The notes: generated by a model from the letters alone, not told the origin. 31,097 bases of DNA from Lachnospiraceae bacterium UBA7109 (GCA_002492335.1 DKYD01000081.1:21321-52417); one strand, 5' to 3'. Shown: positions 1 to 8,544, numbered from the stretch's first letter. Program-made: numbers and translations.

Positions 1-30
1 TACGCCCCACTTTTATCCTCATATCGGGGC

Positions 31-93
31 GGGTCAAAAGGTCATTCATCCACCTTCGTGCAAGCACGATGTGGATGAATGACCTTTTGACCC
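31..93. repeat. Long perfect palindrome with nested core hairpin
   Basis: Positions 31-53 are the exact reverse complement of 71-93 (23 bp). The loop holds a second hairpin, TCGTGC (56-61), AA, GCACGA (64-69). No T-run follows on either strand, so it is not an ordinary intrinsic terminator. A shorter stem, GCCCC (4-8) with GGGGC (26-30), lies just upstream. Read on the other strand the core is TCGTGC-TT-GCACGA, which resembles the core of the palindrome at 10968-11055. Its function is unknown. Confidence 0.85.
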
Positions 94-133
94 TGGCATC
101 ATAAATATACTGGTATTCTCCCTTTTTTCTTGT

Positions 134-139
134 TATAAT
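134..139 (+). promoter_or_regulatory. Candidate -10 element for the GH43 gene
   Basis: TATAAT sits at 134-139, about 33 bases before the chosen start codon. At the expected distance upstream (111-116) the sequence is TGGTAT, a poor -35. The promoter may therefore be weak or need an activator. This is inferred from consensus matching only. Confidence 0.45.
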
Positions 140-171
140 AAAAAAAGATTATGATTAACAAGGAGGGAACT

Positions 172-3051
172 ATGAAGACAAAAATGATCAAAAAGCAGAT
201 TGCATTTTTGACGGCGACAGCGATGATTGCAGGATGCCTGGGAATTTCAGGAAACGGCCCGGCAGTCAGCAAGGCTGCCGGAGCGGTAGAGGACAAGCCG
301 GTTTTGGAGTATAATTTTGATGAGGCTTACACAAAGGGAACCGCAAAGGACAGCGCAGGCAAGAACGACGCAAAATTGTCTGACGGCGCAGTGTATGTTA
401 AGGATGCGGATTATGGACAGGTTCTTTATCTGGACGGTGATACGAGTGTAAAGGGGCATAACAGCTTCCTGGAATTCCCGGAGGGATTTTTTGATGGCAG
501 GGATTCCGTAACGATTTCTATGGATGTAAATGAGGTTACGAGAAGCGGTTTCTTTTTTACCTTTGGAATTGGACAAGATGATCAGAAATACCTGTTTCTG
601 AAGACGATGCCGACAAGCATGAAGCTGGCGATTTCTACAAACAGCTATAATGATGAGATGGTCGCAGAGAAAAGCTTTGTGCACCCGAACAACAGCAGAA
701 GATGGATTAATATCAAGATGGTGGTGACAAATAATTCCCTGAAACTGTATCAGGATGGAGAATTGATTGCCCAGAATCTTTCTACTGCTACAAAGATATC
801 TGACCTTGGAACAAATTTAAAGGCATATCTTGGGAAATCCTTCTATGGAGCGGATAAATACTTCCGTGGATATTTTGATAATGTAAAAGTATATGATTAT
901 GCAATGGAAGCAGATGAGGTTCTTGCTATTTATGAACAGGAGACGAAGGAGCGTAAAGAGGCGGCTGAGAATGTAAAGACTGTTTCTGATAATTTTGAAA
1001 TCCCGAATGCAGACGATATCAGGGGAAATATTACACTGCCGGAGGAGATCGACGGAGTAAGTGTTACATGGAAGTCTTCGGATGAAAAAGTAATCAGTAC
1101 AAAGGTTACAGAGAATGCAGGATATGATCCGACGCCGGCGGGCGTTGTTACGAGACAGGAGAAAGATACAAAAGTAACATTAACTGCAACATTTGCTAAG
1201 GACGGCGAGAAGTCTGTAACAAAGACTTATGATGTGACGGTAAAGGCAAAAGCAAAGGCGGTTACAGAGGACGAATATGTAGGTTATCTGTTCGTACATT
1301 TTACAGGAACAGAGGAGGATATAACCAAGGAGCAGACATATTTTTCCATTAGTACAGATGGTCTGAACTGGACGGATCTGAATGGTAATAAAGCGGTGCT
1401 GGAAAGTGTTATCGGTGAAAGTGGATTGAGAGACCATTATATCGCGAGAACACCGGAAGGCGACAAGTATTACATGATTGCAACGGATCTGAGTATTGCT
1501 ACGAATATAACGAATACAACATGGCCGGAAGCCGGATCTAACGGAAGCCACGGTATTGTTGTATGGGAGTCTGATGACCTTATAAACTGGAGCGAGCCAT
1601 GGCTTGCTGAGATAGCGCCGGAGAATGCAGGATGTACCTGGGCGCCGGAATTTATCTATGACAATGTCACAGGTGAGTTTATTGTATACTGGTCAGCAAC
1701 AAGCATTAAGTTAAATGATGCGGGTTCTATTGCACAGGAGTATGAAAATCATGCGATTTATTACAGCAAAACCCGTGATTTCCGTACCTTTACAGATGCA
1801 AAGCTGTATCATGCAGGAGAGATGCAGGCAAACGGATATCCGGTTAAGGTTATTGACTCTACGATGATTTATGATGACGGTACCTATTACCGTTATACGA
1901 AGAATGAGTCAAATGGTAAGATTATGATCGATAAATCAGAAACCGTTCTTGGGGAATATGAAGATGTTGAATCTACGACGCTGACGACGGATCTTCCTAA
2001 GGCTCAGGGTTCTGTAGAAGGTCCGATTATCTTTAAAATGAATGATAAGACGGAAGACGGGGAGACCCAGTGGTGTCTGATGGTAGACCGTTTCGCAAGA
2101 GGGCAGGGATATTATCCGCTCGTTACAACAGATCTTTCATCCGGAGAATTCCGGATGCTGGGAAATGATGAATTCTCCTTCCCAAGTAAATACCGTCATG
2201 GTTATGTAATGCCAATAACAGCAAAAGAGTATGGAGCTTTACAGAGAAAGTGGGGAGACGGAAGCTATCTTGATAAATATCCGCTTCAGGAGAAGATAGA
2301 GGAAGCGAAAGCAATCGAAGCTGAAAGATATACAGAAGACTCTTATAAGACGCTTCAGGATGCAATTGCTGCAGCAGAACAGACGCTGGAAGGTGTAAAG
2401 ACAAATGCGGAAGTAGATGCGGCAGTAGAGACACTTCAGGAAGCGATTGACGGATTGGAGCAGGAGAAGCCGCCGGTTACAGAACTTCCGTTTGTTGATG
2501 TAGAAAAAGGTGCATGGTACTATGATGCGGTTGCCTATAACTTTGAGAATAAGACTATGACAGGTATGGACGATATACACTTTGGTCCTTCCGGCACACT
2601 GGTAAGAGCGCAGTTTGCAACCGTACTTCATAAGATGAATCGGGAAGAACCGGTGGAATATACAGATTTGTTCTCTGATGTGACGGAGAATGACTGGTAT
2701 AAGAATGCAGTTCTCTGGGCAGCGGATAAGAAGATTGTAACCGGATATACAGGTTCAGATCTGTTTGGAGCAAACGATCCGGTAACCCGTGCGCAAATGG
2801 CAACGATGATGTACCGTTATGCAAAGGAATATAAGAATTATGACATTAAAGTTGATGGAGATTACAGTTCCTTCCCGGATGCAGGGGATGTACAGCCATT
2901 TGCAGTAGACGCATTGAAATGGGCAGTATCAGAAGGAATTATTACAGGAAAGACTATCAATGGAAAACTCCTTCTTGACCCACAGGGAAGTGCAAACCGT
3001 GCGGAGTGTGCGACTATTATTCAGAGATTTATGGAAAAGTATGGGAAGTAA
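172..3051 (+). CDS. Secreted, SLH-anchored GH43-family glycoside hydrolase with LamG domain
   Basis: Predicted cell-surface glycosidase of 959 residues, probably acting on arabinose- or xylose-containing side chains of plant polysaccharide; the exact substrate cannot be read from sequence. The start at 172 is chosen because AGGAGG (161-166) lies 5 bases before it; an in-frame ATG at 151 has no such site. Order: signal peptide (about 1-37), LamG/concanavalin-like domain (about 40-245), Ig-like domain (270-357), GH43-type five-bladed propeller (about 365-685), FIVAR helical module (705-765), three SLH repeats (773-959). Likely propeller residues: D421 in LRDHY, D562 in VIDSTMIYDDG (pKa-modulating Asp) and E616 in VEGP (general acid). 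WAPE at 490-493 is also typical. The SLH repeats imply non-covalent attachment to cell-wall polymers. A -10-like element lies upstream and a terminator at 3110-3143. The family call is firm, the specificity is not. Confidence 0.88.
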   Translation: MKTKMIKKQIAFLTATAMIAGCLGISGNGPAVSKAAGAVEDKPVLEYNFDEAYTKGTAKDSAGKNDAKLSDGAVYVKDADYGQVLYLDGDTSVKGHNSFLEFPEGFFDGRDSVTISMDVNEVTRSGFFFTFGIGQDDQKYLFLKTMPTSMKLAISTNSYNDEMVAEKSFVHPNNSRRWINIKMVVTNNSLKLYQDGELIAQNLSTATKISDLGTNLKAYLGKSFYGADKYFRGYFDNVKVYDYAMEADEVLAIYEQETKERKEAAENVKTVSDNFEIPNADDIRGNITLPEEIDGVSVTWKSSDEKVISTKVTENAGYDPTPAGVVTRQEKDTKVTLTATFAKDGEKSVTKTYDVTVKAKAKAVTEDEYVGYLFVHFTGTEEDITKEQTYFSISTDGLNWTDLNGNKAVLESVIGESGLRDHYIARTPEGDKYYMIATDLSIATNITNTTWPEAGSNGSHGIVVWESDDLINWSEPWLAEIAPENAGCTWAPEFIYDNVTGEFIVYWSATSIKLNDAGSIAQEYENHAIYYSKTRDFRTFTDAKLYHAGEMQANGYPVKVIDSTMIYDDGTYYRYTKNESNGKIMIDKSETVLGEYEDVESTTLTTDLPKAQGSVEGPIIFKMNDKTEDGETQWCLMVDRFARGQGYYPLVTTDLSSGEFRMLGNDEFSFPSKYRHGYVMPITAKEYGALQRKWGDGSYLDKYPLQEKIEEAKAIEAERYTEDSYKTLQDAIAAAEQTLEGVKTNAEVDAAVETLQEAIDGLEQEKPPVTELPFVDVEKGAWYYDAVAYNFENKTMTGMDDIHFGPSGTLVRAQFATVLHKMNREEPVEYTDLFSDVTENDWYKNAVLWAADKKIVTGYTGSDLFGANDPVTRAQMATMMYRYAKEYKNYDIKVDGDYSSFPDAGDVQPFAVDALKWAVSEGIITGKTINGKLLLDPQGSANRAECATIIQRFMEKYGK

Positions 3052-3109
3052 ATGGAAGAATAAAAGAATTATAAGAAAATCATAGATTTTCGGAAAGATA
3101 CAGGAAATG

Positions 3110-3143
3110 AAAGAGCGGACTTAACGACTGGCCCGCTCTTTTG
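3110..3143 (+). terminator. Intrinsic terminator after the GH43 gene
   Basis: AAAGAGCGG (3110-3118) pairs with CCGCTCTTT (3133-3141), a 9 bp stem with a 14-base loop that ends in TTTTG. It separates the glycosidase gene from the nuclease pair. Confidence 0.85.
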
Positions 3144-3217
3144 TAATAGGAATGGAAGCCGGAGCATGGATTTGGTACAATGATTATACCGTAAAAAATC
3201 AGGACGAGGTGGTCAAA

Positions 3218-3505
3218 ATGCATGATATGAGAAAAATGAACGATTTGCCGACAGAGATAAAACTGCTGGTTGTAAAGGCCCAGACATTGGTCGATGAGAC
3301 CAGAACCCGTATGAAGAAACCGGGGCTCTATCTGGATCTTACCTGTAAGATGCAGCTTAAAAATGACTGCGCGGAAGCGGAGAGGCGTATAAAGGGACTT
3401 GTCAAGAGTAAAAATCTTCAGAAAGATGCACAGAAATTAAATCAGACCGTACTGCGGCTGAAAACAACATCAGAAAATATTTTACATTGGAGTTATCATG
3501 AATAA
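3218..3505 (+). CDS. Small helical hypothetical protein, translationally coupled to nuclease
   Basis: A 95-residue, charged, soluble protein with no signal peptide or membrane segment; it looks almost wholly alpha-helical, with possible coiled coil in the Lys/Glu/Leu-rich second half. I do not recognise the family. The start at 3218 is chosen because GAGGTGG (3205-3211) lies 6 bases upstream; the longer in-frame start at 3152 follows directly on the terminator and lacks a ribosome site. Its stop overlaps the start of the nuclease gene by 8 bases, so the two are probably translationally coupled. A partner or regulator of the nuclease is possible, but nothing in the sequence proves it. Confidence 0.65.
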   Translation: MHDMRKMNDLPTEIKLLVVKAQTLVDETRTRMKKPGLYLDLTCKMQLKNDCAEAERRIKGLVKSKNLQKDAQKLNQTVLRLKTTSENILHWSYHE

Positions 3506-4229
3506 GAGAAGCAGAAAACGGATGAATTCAAAACAATCGCTTCTGGTTAAGGTCGTTCTGGCTGCTGCGGTGGCTGTTGCTGCGCTTACGTCATATAATC
3601 AGTATGGGGATTTGGCTTTCTTTGAAAATACGGAAAATGTAAGCAGCCTTAGCGAAATTCCGGAATATGACGGGGCGCCTTATGTGACGGTAAATGATAA
3701 TCGGCCATCCTTTGATGAGACGGAAAAAGAGGCGGAGCCTTACGAATATTACAGTGAGATGGACACGTTGGGGCGATGCGGCTATGCAGAGGCGAAAATA
3801 GACGAGGATATGATGCCTGATGAAGAACGTGGAGCGATCGGCCGGGTAAAGCCTTCCGGGTGGCATACGGTGAAATATGAAGAAGTGGATGGAAAATATC
3901 TGTATAACCGCTGTCATTTGATTGGCTATCAGCTTACAGGCGAGAATGCTAATGAAAAGAATCTGATAACCGGGACACGCTATATGAATGTGGAGGGGAT
4001 GCTGCCATTTGAAAATGAGGTGGCTGAATATATAGAGGAGACGGGACACAGTGTATTGTTCCGGGTGACCCCGGTTTATGAGGGAAATAATCTTGTCGCG
4101 AGCGGTGTGCAGATGGAAGCGCAGTCAGTGGAGGATGATGAGATTTCCTTTAACGTGTTTGTGTTTAATGCACAGCCGGGAATTGAGATAGATTATGCGA
4201 CCGGGGAGAGCAGCCGCGAAAAAAAATAA
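3498..4229 (+). CDS. Membrane-anchored DNA/RNA non-specific endonuclease (DNA-entry nuclease type)
   Basis: A 243-residue protein with a basic N-terminus and one hydrophobic segment (about 16-34), a signal anchor or signal peptide placing the enzyme outside the membrane. The rest matches the beta-beta-alpha-metal nuclease family that includes streptococcal EndA and Bacillus NucA-like proteins. The active-site motif appears as NRCH (137-140) in LYNRCHLIGYQL, with H140 the expected catalytic base, followed by NLITGTRYMN (155-164), whose Asn residues fit metal binding. Many relatives have DRGH at this site, so the NRCH form is a variant. Likely roles are nucleic-acid scavenging or processing during DNA uptake; no competence genes are in view. 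It overlaps the small gene upstream, with TTGGAG before the start. Confidence 0.85.
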   Translation: MNKRSRKRMNSKQSLLVKVVLAAAVAVAALTSYNQYGDLAFFENTENVSSLSEIPEYDGAPYVTVNDNRPSFDETEKEAEPYEYYSEMDTLGRCGYAEAKIDEDMMPDEERGAIGRVKPSGWHTVKYEEVDGKYLYNRCHLIGYQLTGENANEKNLITGTRYMNVEGMLPFENEVAEYIEETGHSVLFRVTPVYEGNNLVASGVQMEAQSVEDDEISFNVFVFNAQPGIEIDYATGESSREKK

Positions 4230-4284
4230 ACAGGTGTGTCCCGAATGCCCGGTATGTCAGGACTGCAGTGAGAAATAATCAAAA

Positions 4285-4307
4285 AGGACTGCATTAACAG
4301 CAGTCCT
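4285..4307 (-). terminator. Second terminator for the leftward aro operon
   Basis: AGGACTGC (4285-4292) pairs with GCAGTCCT (4300-4307). Read on the minus strand the hairpin is followed by TTTTT, so it can stop transcription arriving from the aroF-aroB-SDR operon. Confidence 0.7.
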
Positions 4308-4423
4308 GAGGAAAAAGTTATGAAAAAGAAAATTGTTTGTTCTTTCGAACAATTATAGTATACGCAGAAAGTGTGATAAAACTGTGTTTAAAATGAAAAA
4401 AAATTGTGAACAATATATGACAA

Positions 4424-4457
4424 AGGGCAGTCAATATGATGATTGCCCTGATTTTTT
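4424..4457. terminator. Bidirectional terminator between the nuclease and the SDR gene
   Basis: AGGGCAGTCA (4424-4433) pairs with TGATTGCCCT (4440-4449) with one G-T wobble and a 6-base loop. On the plus strand six Ts follow (4452-4457), suiting the nuclease transcript. On the minus strand only TTTG follows, so it is weaker for the aro operon. Confidence 0.7.
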
Positions 4458-4459
4458 CG

Positions 4460-5203
4460 TTATACGGTTGTGAACAGGTCGAGAACCTGACCGGTCATGA
4501 CCTCCGGAGCATCACACAGAAGATACAGAACTGCTTTTGCCACGGAACCGGCGTTCCCCATTTTGACATCATCTTGTCCGACATTGTGATTATATACACG
4601 TTGTCCGGGAGTATCTACAATTCCCGGAGCGACCGCATTTGCCCGGATTCCATATTCCTGCGTCTGGATTGCTGTCGTTTTGGTCAGGGTTATAATACCG
4701 CCCTTTGCGACGGCATATGCACCCATCTGGGAAGCGATCCGGCCCATGCGGGATGAGATGCTTACGATGTCGCCGTTCCCCTGCTTTATCATAACCGGTA
4801 CAACCTTGTTAATACAGAGGAAGGGGATTTTTAAGTTCGTTTTAATAATCTGATCCCACTGAGCTTCGCTCCATTCCCATATTTTAATTGCCTGCTTGCT
4901 TACTTTATCGTAGATTTCTGACGGATAACCGCCGGCATTATTAACCAGAATATCAATTTTTCCATATTGTGCAGTCACTGCGTCTACCATAGACTGTACC
5001 TGCCCGGCATCTGTCAGGTCACGGGCAAGCGCTATTCCCTTTCCGCCGTTTTCCTTTATCATCTGTACTGTTGCATCCAGATCAGACTGGGTTCTTGCGA
5101 CGCATACAACGGCCGCGCCTTCTGCGGCAATTGCCAGAGCGGTTTCACGCCCGATTCCCTTTCCGGCTCCGGTGACAATGGCTGTCTTTCCTTCTAATTT
5201 CAT
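4460..5203 (-). CDS. Short-chain dehydrogenase/reductase (SDR), last gene of the aro operon
   Basis: A 247-residue cytoplasmic oxidoreductase of classical SDR length. It has the Rossmann motif TGAGKGIG (11-18), NNAG (88-91), a Ser at 150-151 and the catalytic pair YAVAK (Y163, K167). R37 in CVART follows the second strand and would suit NADP(H), an inference only. The substrate is unknown; most relatives act on alcohols, ketones or acyl carriers. It lies 20 bases after aroB in the same direction with a good ribosome site (GGAAGGAGA), so it is probably co-transcribed with shikimate-pathway genes. A role on an aromatic or quinate-like substrate is conceivable but unsupported. Confidence 0.88.
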   Translation of the reverse strand: MKLEGKTAIVTGAGKGIGRETALAIAAEGAAVVCVARTQSDLDATVQMIKENGGKGIALARDLTDAGQVQSMVDAVTAQYGKIDILVNNAGGYPSEIYDKVSKQAIKIWEWSEAQWDQIIKTNLKIPFLCINKVVPVMIKQGNGDIVSISSRMGRIASQMGAYAVAKGGIITLTKTTAIQTQEYGIRANAVAPGIVDTPGQRVYNHNVGQDDVKMGNAGSVAKAVLYLLCDAPEVMTGQVLDLFTTV

Positions 5204-5223
5204 AATGGTCTCCTTCCTGTTGT

Positions 5224-6291
5224 TTATACAATTGTATCTGCATGACCTTCCGTAAAAAAGATGGTAGAGGTCGGGTATGCATAGCTGTTTCCAAGTTCAT
5301 GGAGCAAGACAATATTTAACCGGCCGCCCAGATTCTTCTTGTCCAGGGTGATGGCTTCAATCAGTGAATTCAGTGGAAGACCACATTCACAGGGAAGCCC
5401 ATAAGCCTCAAGGACGTTACGGATGCGTGCGGCGGTTCCGTGGGGGGTCAGCCCCTTCTCCTCGGCGAGCTTTGTAATCTGATACATACCAATCGCAACC
5501 GCTTCGCCGTGACTTTCCCGTTTATAGTGATAATACTGTTCGATCGTGTGGGCCAGTGTGTGACCAAAATTAAGAAGCATACGTTCTCCGGTATCAAACT
5601 GGTCCTTTTCTACAACAATCCGTTTGATATCGACACAGCGGTAAATAATTTCCGGTAAATCTTCTTTCAAATCCTCAAAGGAGTGGTGCGCTTCCAGTGA
5701 TGCAAACAAGTCGGCATCTTTGATGCAGCCATATTTGATTACTTCGCCCATGCCATCGTTAATAAAGCGTTCCGGAAGAGTGTCCAGAACAAGCGGGTCA
5801 ATGAGTACCAGAGAAGGCTGGTAAAATGCACCGACAAGATTTTTGCCCTGCGGCAGATCAACTGCAACTTTTCCGCCCACAGAAGAATCAACCTGGGCAA
5901 GCAGAGAAGTAGGGATCTGGATGAATTTGACGCCTCTTAAATAACTGGCGGCGGCAAATCCAGTCAAATCTCCGATGACGCCGCCTCCAAGAGCAATGAC
6001 CAGGTCACTTCTTGACATTTTTGCTTCCAGCATGGCAGTGTAGATTTCCGGAAGGCTTTGAAAATTCTTCGTGGATTCGCCGTGGGGCAGAATCAGAGAA
6101 TGACATTCAAAGTGTTCTGACAGGGAAGTCTTTAAGTCTTCTCCGTAAAGCGGATATACATTGTCATCCGATACAATCATGATTTTTCTTCCGGAAAATG
6201 CTTCTGCGATGTATTCAGAAGCTTTGTCCAGTATGTGATTTTCGATATAAATCGGATAGCTTTTTTCTCCAAGGTTTACATATAATTTCAT
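5224..6291 (-). CDS. aroB: 3-dehydroquinate synthase
   Basis: Second enzyme of the shikimate pathway, converting DAHP to 3-dehydroquinate with NAD+ and a divalent metal in the cytoplasm. The 355-residue length is normal. Family features are clear: GGGVIGDLTGF (102-112) for NAD binding, IPTSLLAQVDSSVGGK (126-141), and the metal ligands E183 (MGEVIKYG), H244 (NFGHTLAHTIE) and H261 (SHGEAVAIGM). AGAAGG lies just upstream of the start. It follows aroF by 18 bases, so the two first steps of aromatic biosynthesis are made from one message. No later shikimate gene is present here. Confidence 0.97.
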   Translation of the reverse strand: MKLYVNLGEKSYPIYIENHILDKASEYIAEAFSGRKIMIVSDDNVYPLYGEDLKTSLSEHFECHSLILPHGESTKNFQSLPEIYTAMLEAKMSRSDLVIALGGGVIGDLTGFAAASYLRGVKFIQIPTSLLAQVDSSVGGKVAVDLPQGKNLVGAFYQPSLVLIDPLVLDTLPERFINDGMGEVIKYGCIKDADLFASLEAHHSFEDLKEDLPEIIYRCVDIKRIVVEKDQFDTGERMLLNFGHTLAHTIEQYYHYKRESHGEAVAIGMYQITKLAEEKGLTPHGTAARIRNVLEAYGLPCECGLPLNSLIEAITLDKKNLGGRLNIVLLHELGNSYAYPTSTIFFTEGHADTIV

Positions 6292-6309
6292 ATTAATGCC
6301 TTCTTTATA

Positions 6310-7323
6310 TTATAATGTTTTTCCGATGACCTGTGCGATACCGGAGATTTGTTTGATCAGGGCGTCGTATTTCTCAGGTTTTAATGACTGGGCGCCGTCG
6401 CACAGTGCACATTCCGGATTGTTATGCACTTCTACCATAAGACCGTCAGCGCCTGCAGCTATTGCAGCTTTTGCCATTGGTTCTACGAGCCACCATTTGC
6501 CGCCTGCATGGCTGGGATCCACGATAATCGGAAGATGTGTAAGCTTGCGGACAACCGGGATACTCTGCAGATCCAGTGTGTTTCTGGTATAGCTTTCAAA
6601 AGTACGTACACCACGCTCACATAAGATCACATTTTCATTTCCGGCAGCCATAATATATTCTGCGGACATAAACCATTCTTCGTAAGTTGCGTTTAATCCT
6701 CGTTTTAGAAGAATCGGACGGTCAACCTGACCTAATTGTTTTAATAAGTCAAAGTTCTGCATATTACGTGCGCCAATCTGGATTAAATCTACCTTTTCAT
6801 TAAAAATATCCAGGTATTCTGTTGACATAAGCTCTGTTACAATCGGAAGTCCGGTTGCTTCTCTGGCTTCACATAAGATATCGAGCCCGGCAAGCCCCAT
6901 GCCCTGGAAAGAATAGGGGCTTGTACGTGGCTTGAACGCGCCGCCTCTTAATAGATTTGCACCGGAAGCTTTGGCTGCCTTTGCGATTTCAATGACTTGT
7001 TCTGTTGACTCTACGGAACAGGGGCCGGCGATAAGCGCCAGATGTCCGCGGCCGACTTTGACTCCGGATACATCCACCATGGAATCCTCCGGGTGAAATG
7101 CGCGGCTTGCAAGCTTGTAAGGCTCCTGTACGTGCATAACCTTGGAAACTGCAGAATCAACTTCAAATAATTTCATATCAATCCGGGTCGTATCACCGAT
7201 ACATCCGATGACGGTCATATCAGATCCTTCAATAATATGTGTGTCAAGTCCGCGCGTTTTGACCATATTTTCTACGCGGGCAAGGTCTTGTTTCGTTGTA
7301 TGTGGTTTTAATACAATAATCAT
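6310..7323 (-). CDS. aroF: DAHP synthase (3-deoxy-7-phosphoheptulonate synthase), type I-beta
   Basis: First step of the shikimate pathway, joining phosphoenolpyruvate and erythrose 4-phosphate. At 337 residues it has an N-terminal ferredoxin-like regulatory domain (about 1-70) as in Thermotoga-type enzymes, which often carries feedback inhibition, and a TIM-barrel catalytic domain with LIAGPCSVES, RGGAFKPRTSPYSFQG, LCERG and PIIVDPSHAGG. The start at 7323 (ATG) is chosen because AAGGAG lies 8 bases before it; an upstream in-frame GTG at 7332 overlaps that ribosome site. The promoter is at 7398-7427. I saw no T-box or trp-type leader in the short upstream region, so regulation may be allosteric or through the repeated motif at 7418. 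Confidence 0.96.
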   Translation of the reverse strand: MIIVLKPHTTKQDLARVENMVKTRGLDTHIIEGSDMTVIGCIGDTTRIDMKLFEVDSAVSKVMHVQEPYKLASRAFHPEDSMVDVSGVKVGRGHLALIAGPCSVESTEQVIEIAKAAKASGANLLRGGAFKPRTSPYSFQGMGLAGLDILCEAREATGLPIVTELMSTEYLDIFNEKVDLIQIGARNMQNFDLLKQLGQVDRPILLKRGLNATYEEWFMSAEYIMAAGNENVILCERGVRTFESYTRNTLDLQSIPVVRKLTHLPIIVDPSHAGGKWWLVEPMAKAAIAAGADGLMVEVHNNPECALCDGAQSLKPEKYDALIKQISGIAQVIGKTL

Positions 7324-7397
7324 GTCGTTCACTCCTTGTCTGTATCTATATTGTGTAAATGTATTCCTATATAAAAAGATACTTTAAACCAAATTTA

Positions 7398-7427
7398 ATA
7401 ATAATGGTAAGGAAAGGGGTTTGTCAA
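7398..7427 (-). promoter_or_regulatory. Promoter of the aroF-aroB-SDR operon
   Basis: On the minus strand TTGACA (7427-7422) and TATTAT (7403-7398) are separated by 18 bases. The -35 element lies inside the first copy of the repeated GGTTTGTCAAGCAA motif. Confidence 0.75.
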
Positions 7428-7530
7428 GCAACAGTTCTTCTTTTCCTGTTGACGTAAAAAAGTCTATTTGTTAAAATAGAAAAGTAAAGGTTTATCAAGC
7501 AATAAAAAAGTTTACAAAAGACAAACCTTT
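7418..7530. promoter_or_regulatory. Repeated GGTTTRTC motif in the divergent aroF / HTH promoter region
   Basis: GGTTTGTCAAGCAA (7418-7431) recurs as GGTTTATCAAGCAA (7489-7502) with one mismatch, 71 bases apart. A third, inverted copy of the first half is GACAAACC (7520-7527). The second and third copies form an inverted repeat (7486-7496 with 7520-7530) lying just after the predicted start of the rightward transcript, which could act as an operator or as a leader RNA hairpin. The binding protein is unknown; the HTH protein at 7582 is an obvious candidate. Confidence 0.5.
7449..7477 (+). promoter_or_regulatory. Promoter of the HTH-dgt operon
   Basis: TTGACG (7449-7454) and TAAAAT (7472-7477) are spaced by 17 bases, a near-consensus vegetative promoter. 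The predicted start of transcription, about 7484, leaves a leader of roughly 100 bases that includes an imperfect hairpin. Confidence 0.8.
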
Positions 7531-7581
7531 TGGGGATAATAATTATGTGGAGATATGAAAAAATTAATAGGAGGCTATAAG

Positions 7582-8529
7582 ATGCTTGAGTTAACATTTG
7601 GGGAGCAGGTGAAAGTCATTCTTAAGCGTAAGGGTATGACGATTAAGGAACTTGCGGAATTGATCGAAGAGAGAACCGGGAAGAAGATGTCCCGGCAGAA
7701 TCTTACGCAGAGATTATCCAGAGATAATTTCCAGGAGCAGGATATGCGTATGATCGCGGGAATACTGGAATGTCCATTTCAGTTAGATATACTTGGAGAG
7801 AGCGCTCCGGCCAGATTGGTGAAGAAAACAGAAGAGAAGCTGGCGACGAAAGAGAAATCAATATCGGAGGAGCAGTTAATACCGGAAAAAGAGAGGATAC
7901 CACAGGAGATTCAGGTAGAAGCAGGAGAGATACAGCAGCAGGAAGAAACCCTGTTATATAGGAATCCGGGGGAGAATGAACGAGATATTACAATTGGAGA
8001 ACTGCTGAAGATTAATGAAGAGCTGGACGAAATGGAGGCAAAGGAATCCCAGGAGAAACCGGCGGAAGAGAAGGTGCGGGGCTGGCGTGCTTATCTGCAG
8101 CGTCACAGGAAGAACGCAGGGGAAAAGTCATCTGACAAAAATCGTTCAAAGGAAGCTGTGGCAGCAGAGCCGGAACCGATAAAAGATAAAGATACAGAAA
8201 AAAGTTATGCAGATGAAAACTATGTGGATGAGACGCCTGTGGAAGAAAGCTATACAGAAGAGGCTTATGCAGATGAATTTTATGAAGAAGGCACAGATTC
8301 GCTGGGAATACCGGAGGATAATGAGATTGGTGATATCAATCCTTATACCGGAAGGGAATATGAATCGAACAGTGTAAGAATGCATCCGAAGAGAATTGGT
8401 TACGTACAGGTGTACGATCGTGTGGATCATAAATGGACAGACATGACGGAGTGGGCATTCCTGGGATACCAGGAGCGAAAAAAGGCGCTGCTTGGAAAAG
8501 ATTACGAGGAGCCGATATATCTGGATTAG
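7582..8529 (+). CDS. HTH (XRE-like) protein with long acidic linker and conserved tail
   Basis: A 315-residue protein. Residues 3-72 (FGEQVKVILKRKGMTIKEL...) look like a Cro/XRE-type helix-turn-helix, so DNA binding is plausible. Residues about 75-240 are a low-complexity Glu/Lys-rich linker, including Tyr/Asp/Glu repeats at 208-237 (YADEN, YVDET, YTEEA, YADEF). The last about 65 residues (DINPYTGREYESNSV..., ending PIYLD) look ordered and conserved, but I do not recognise the domain. The start at 7582 is chosen over 7555 because AGGAGG (7569-7574) lies 7 bases before it. It is 15 bases upstream of dgt and probably co-transcribed. Autoregulation through the GGTTTRTC motifs is a guess. Confidence 0.7.
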   Translation: MLELTFGEQVKVILKRKGMTIKELAELIEERTGKKMSRQNLTQRLSRDNFQEQDMRMIAGILECPFQLDILGESAPARLVKKTEEKLATKEKSISEEQLIPEKERIPQEIQVEAGEIQQQEETLLYRNPGENERDITIGELLKINEELDEMEAKESQEKPAEEKVRGWRAYLQRHRKNAGEKSSDKNRSKEAVAAEPEPIKDKDTEKSYADENYVDETPVEESYTEEAYADEFYEEGTDSLGIPEDNEIGDINPYTGREYESNSVRMHPKRIGYVQVYDRVDHKWTDMTEWAFLGYQERKKALLGKDYEEPIYLD

Positions 8530-8544
8530 AGTAAGGAGAAGACA

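Noticed and set aside
31..93. Intrinsic terminator for an upstream gene
   Set aside because: The stem is very long and perfect but no T-run follows on either strand; 94-100 reads TGGCATC.
7324..7440. T-box or trp-type attenuator upstream of aroF
   Set aside because: The leader after the promoter is only about 70 bases, with no T-box sequence and no terminator hairpin.
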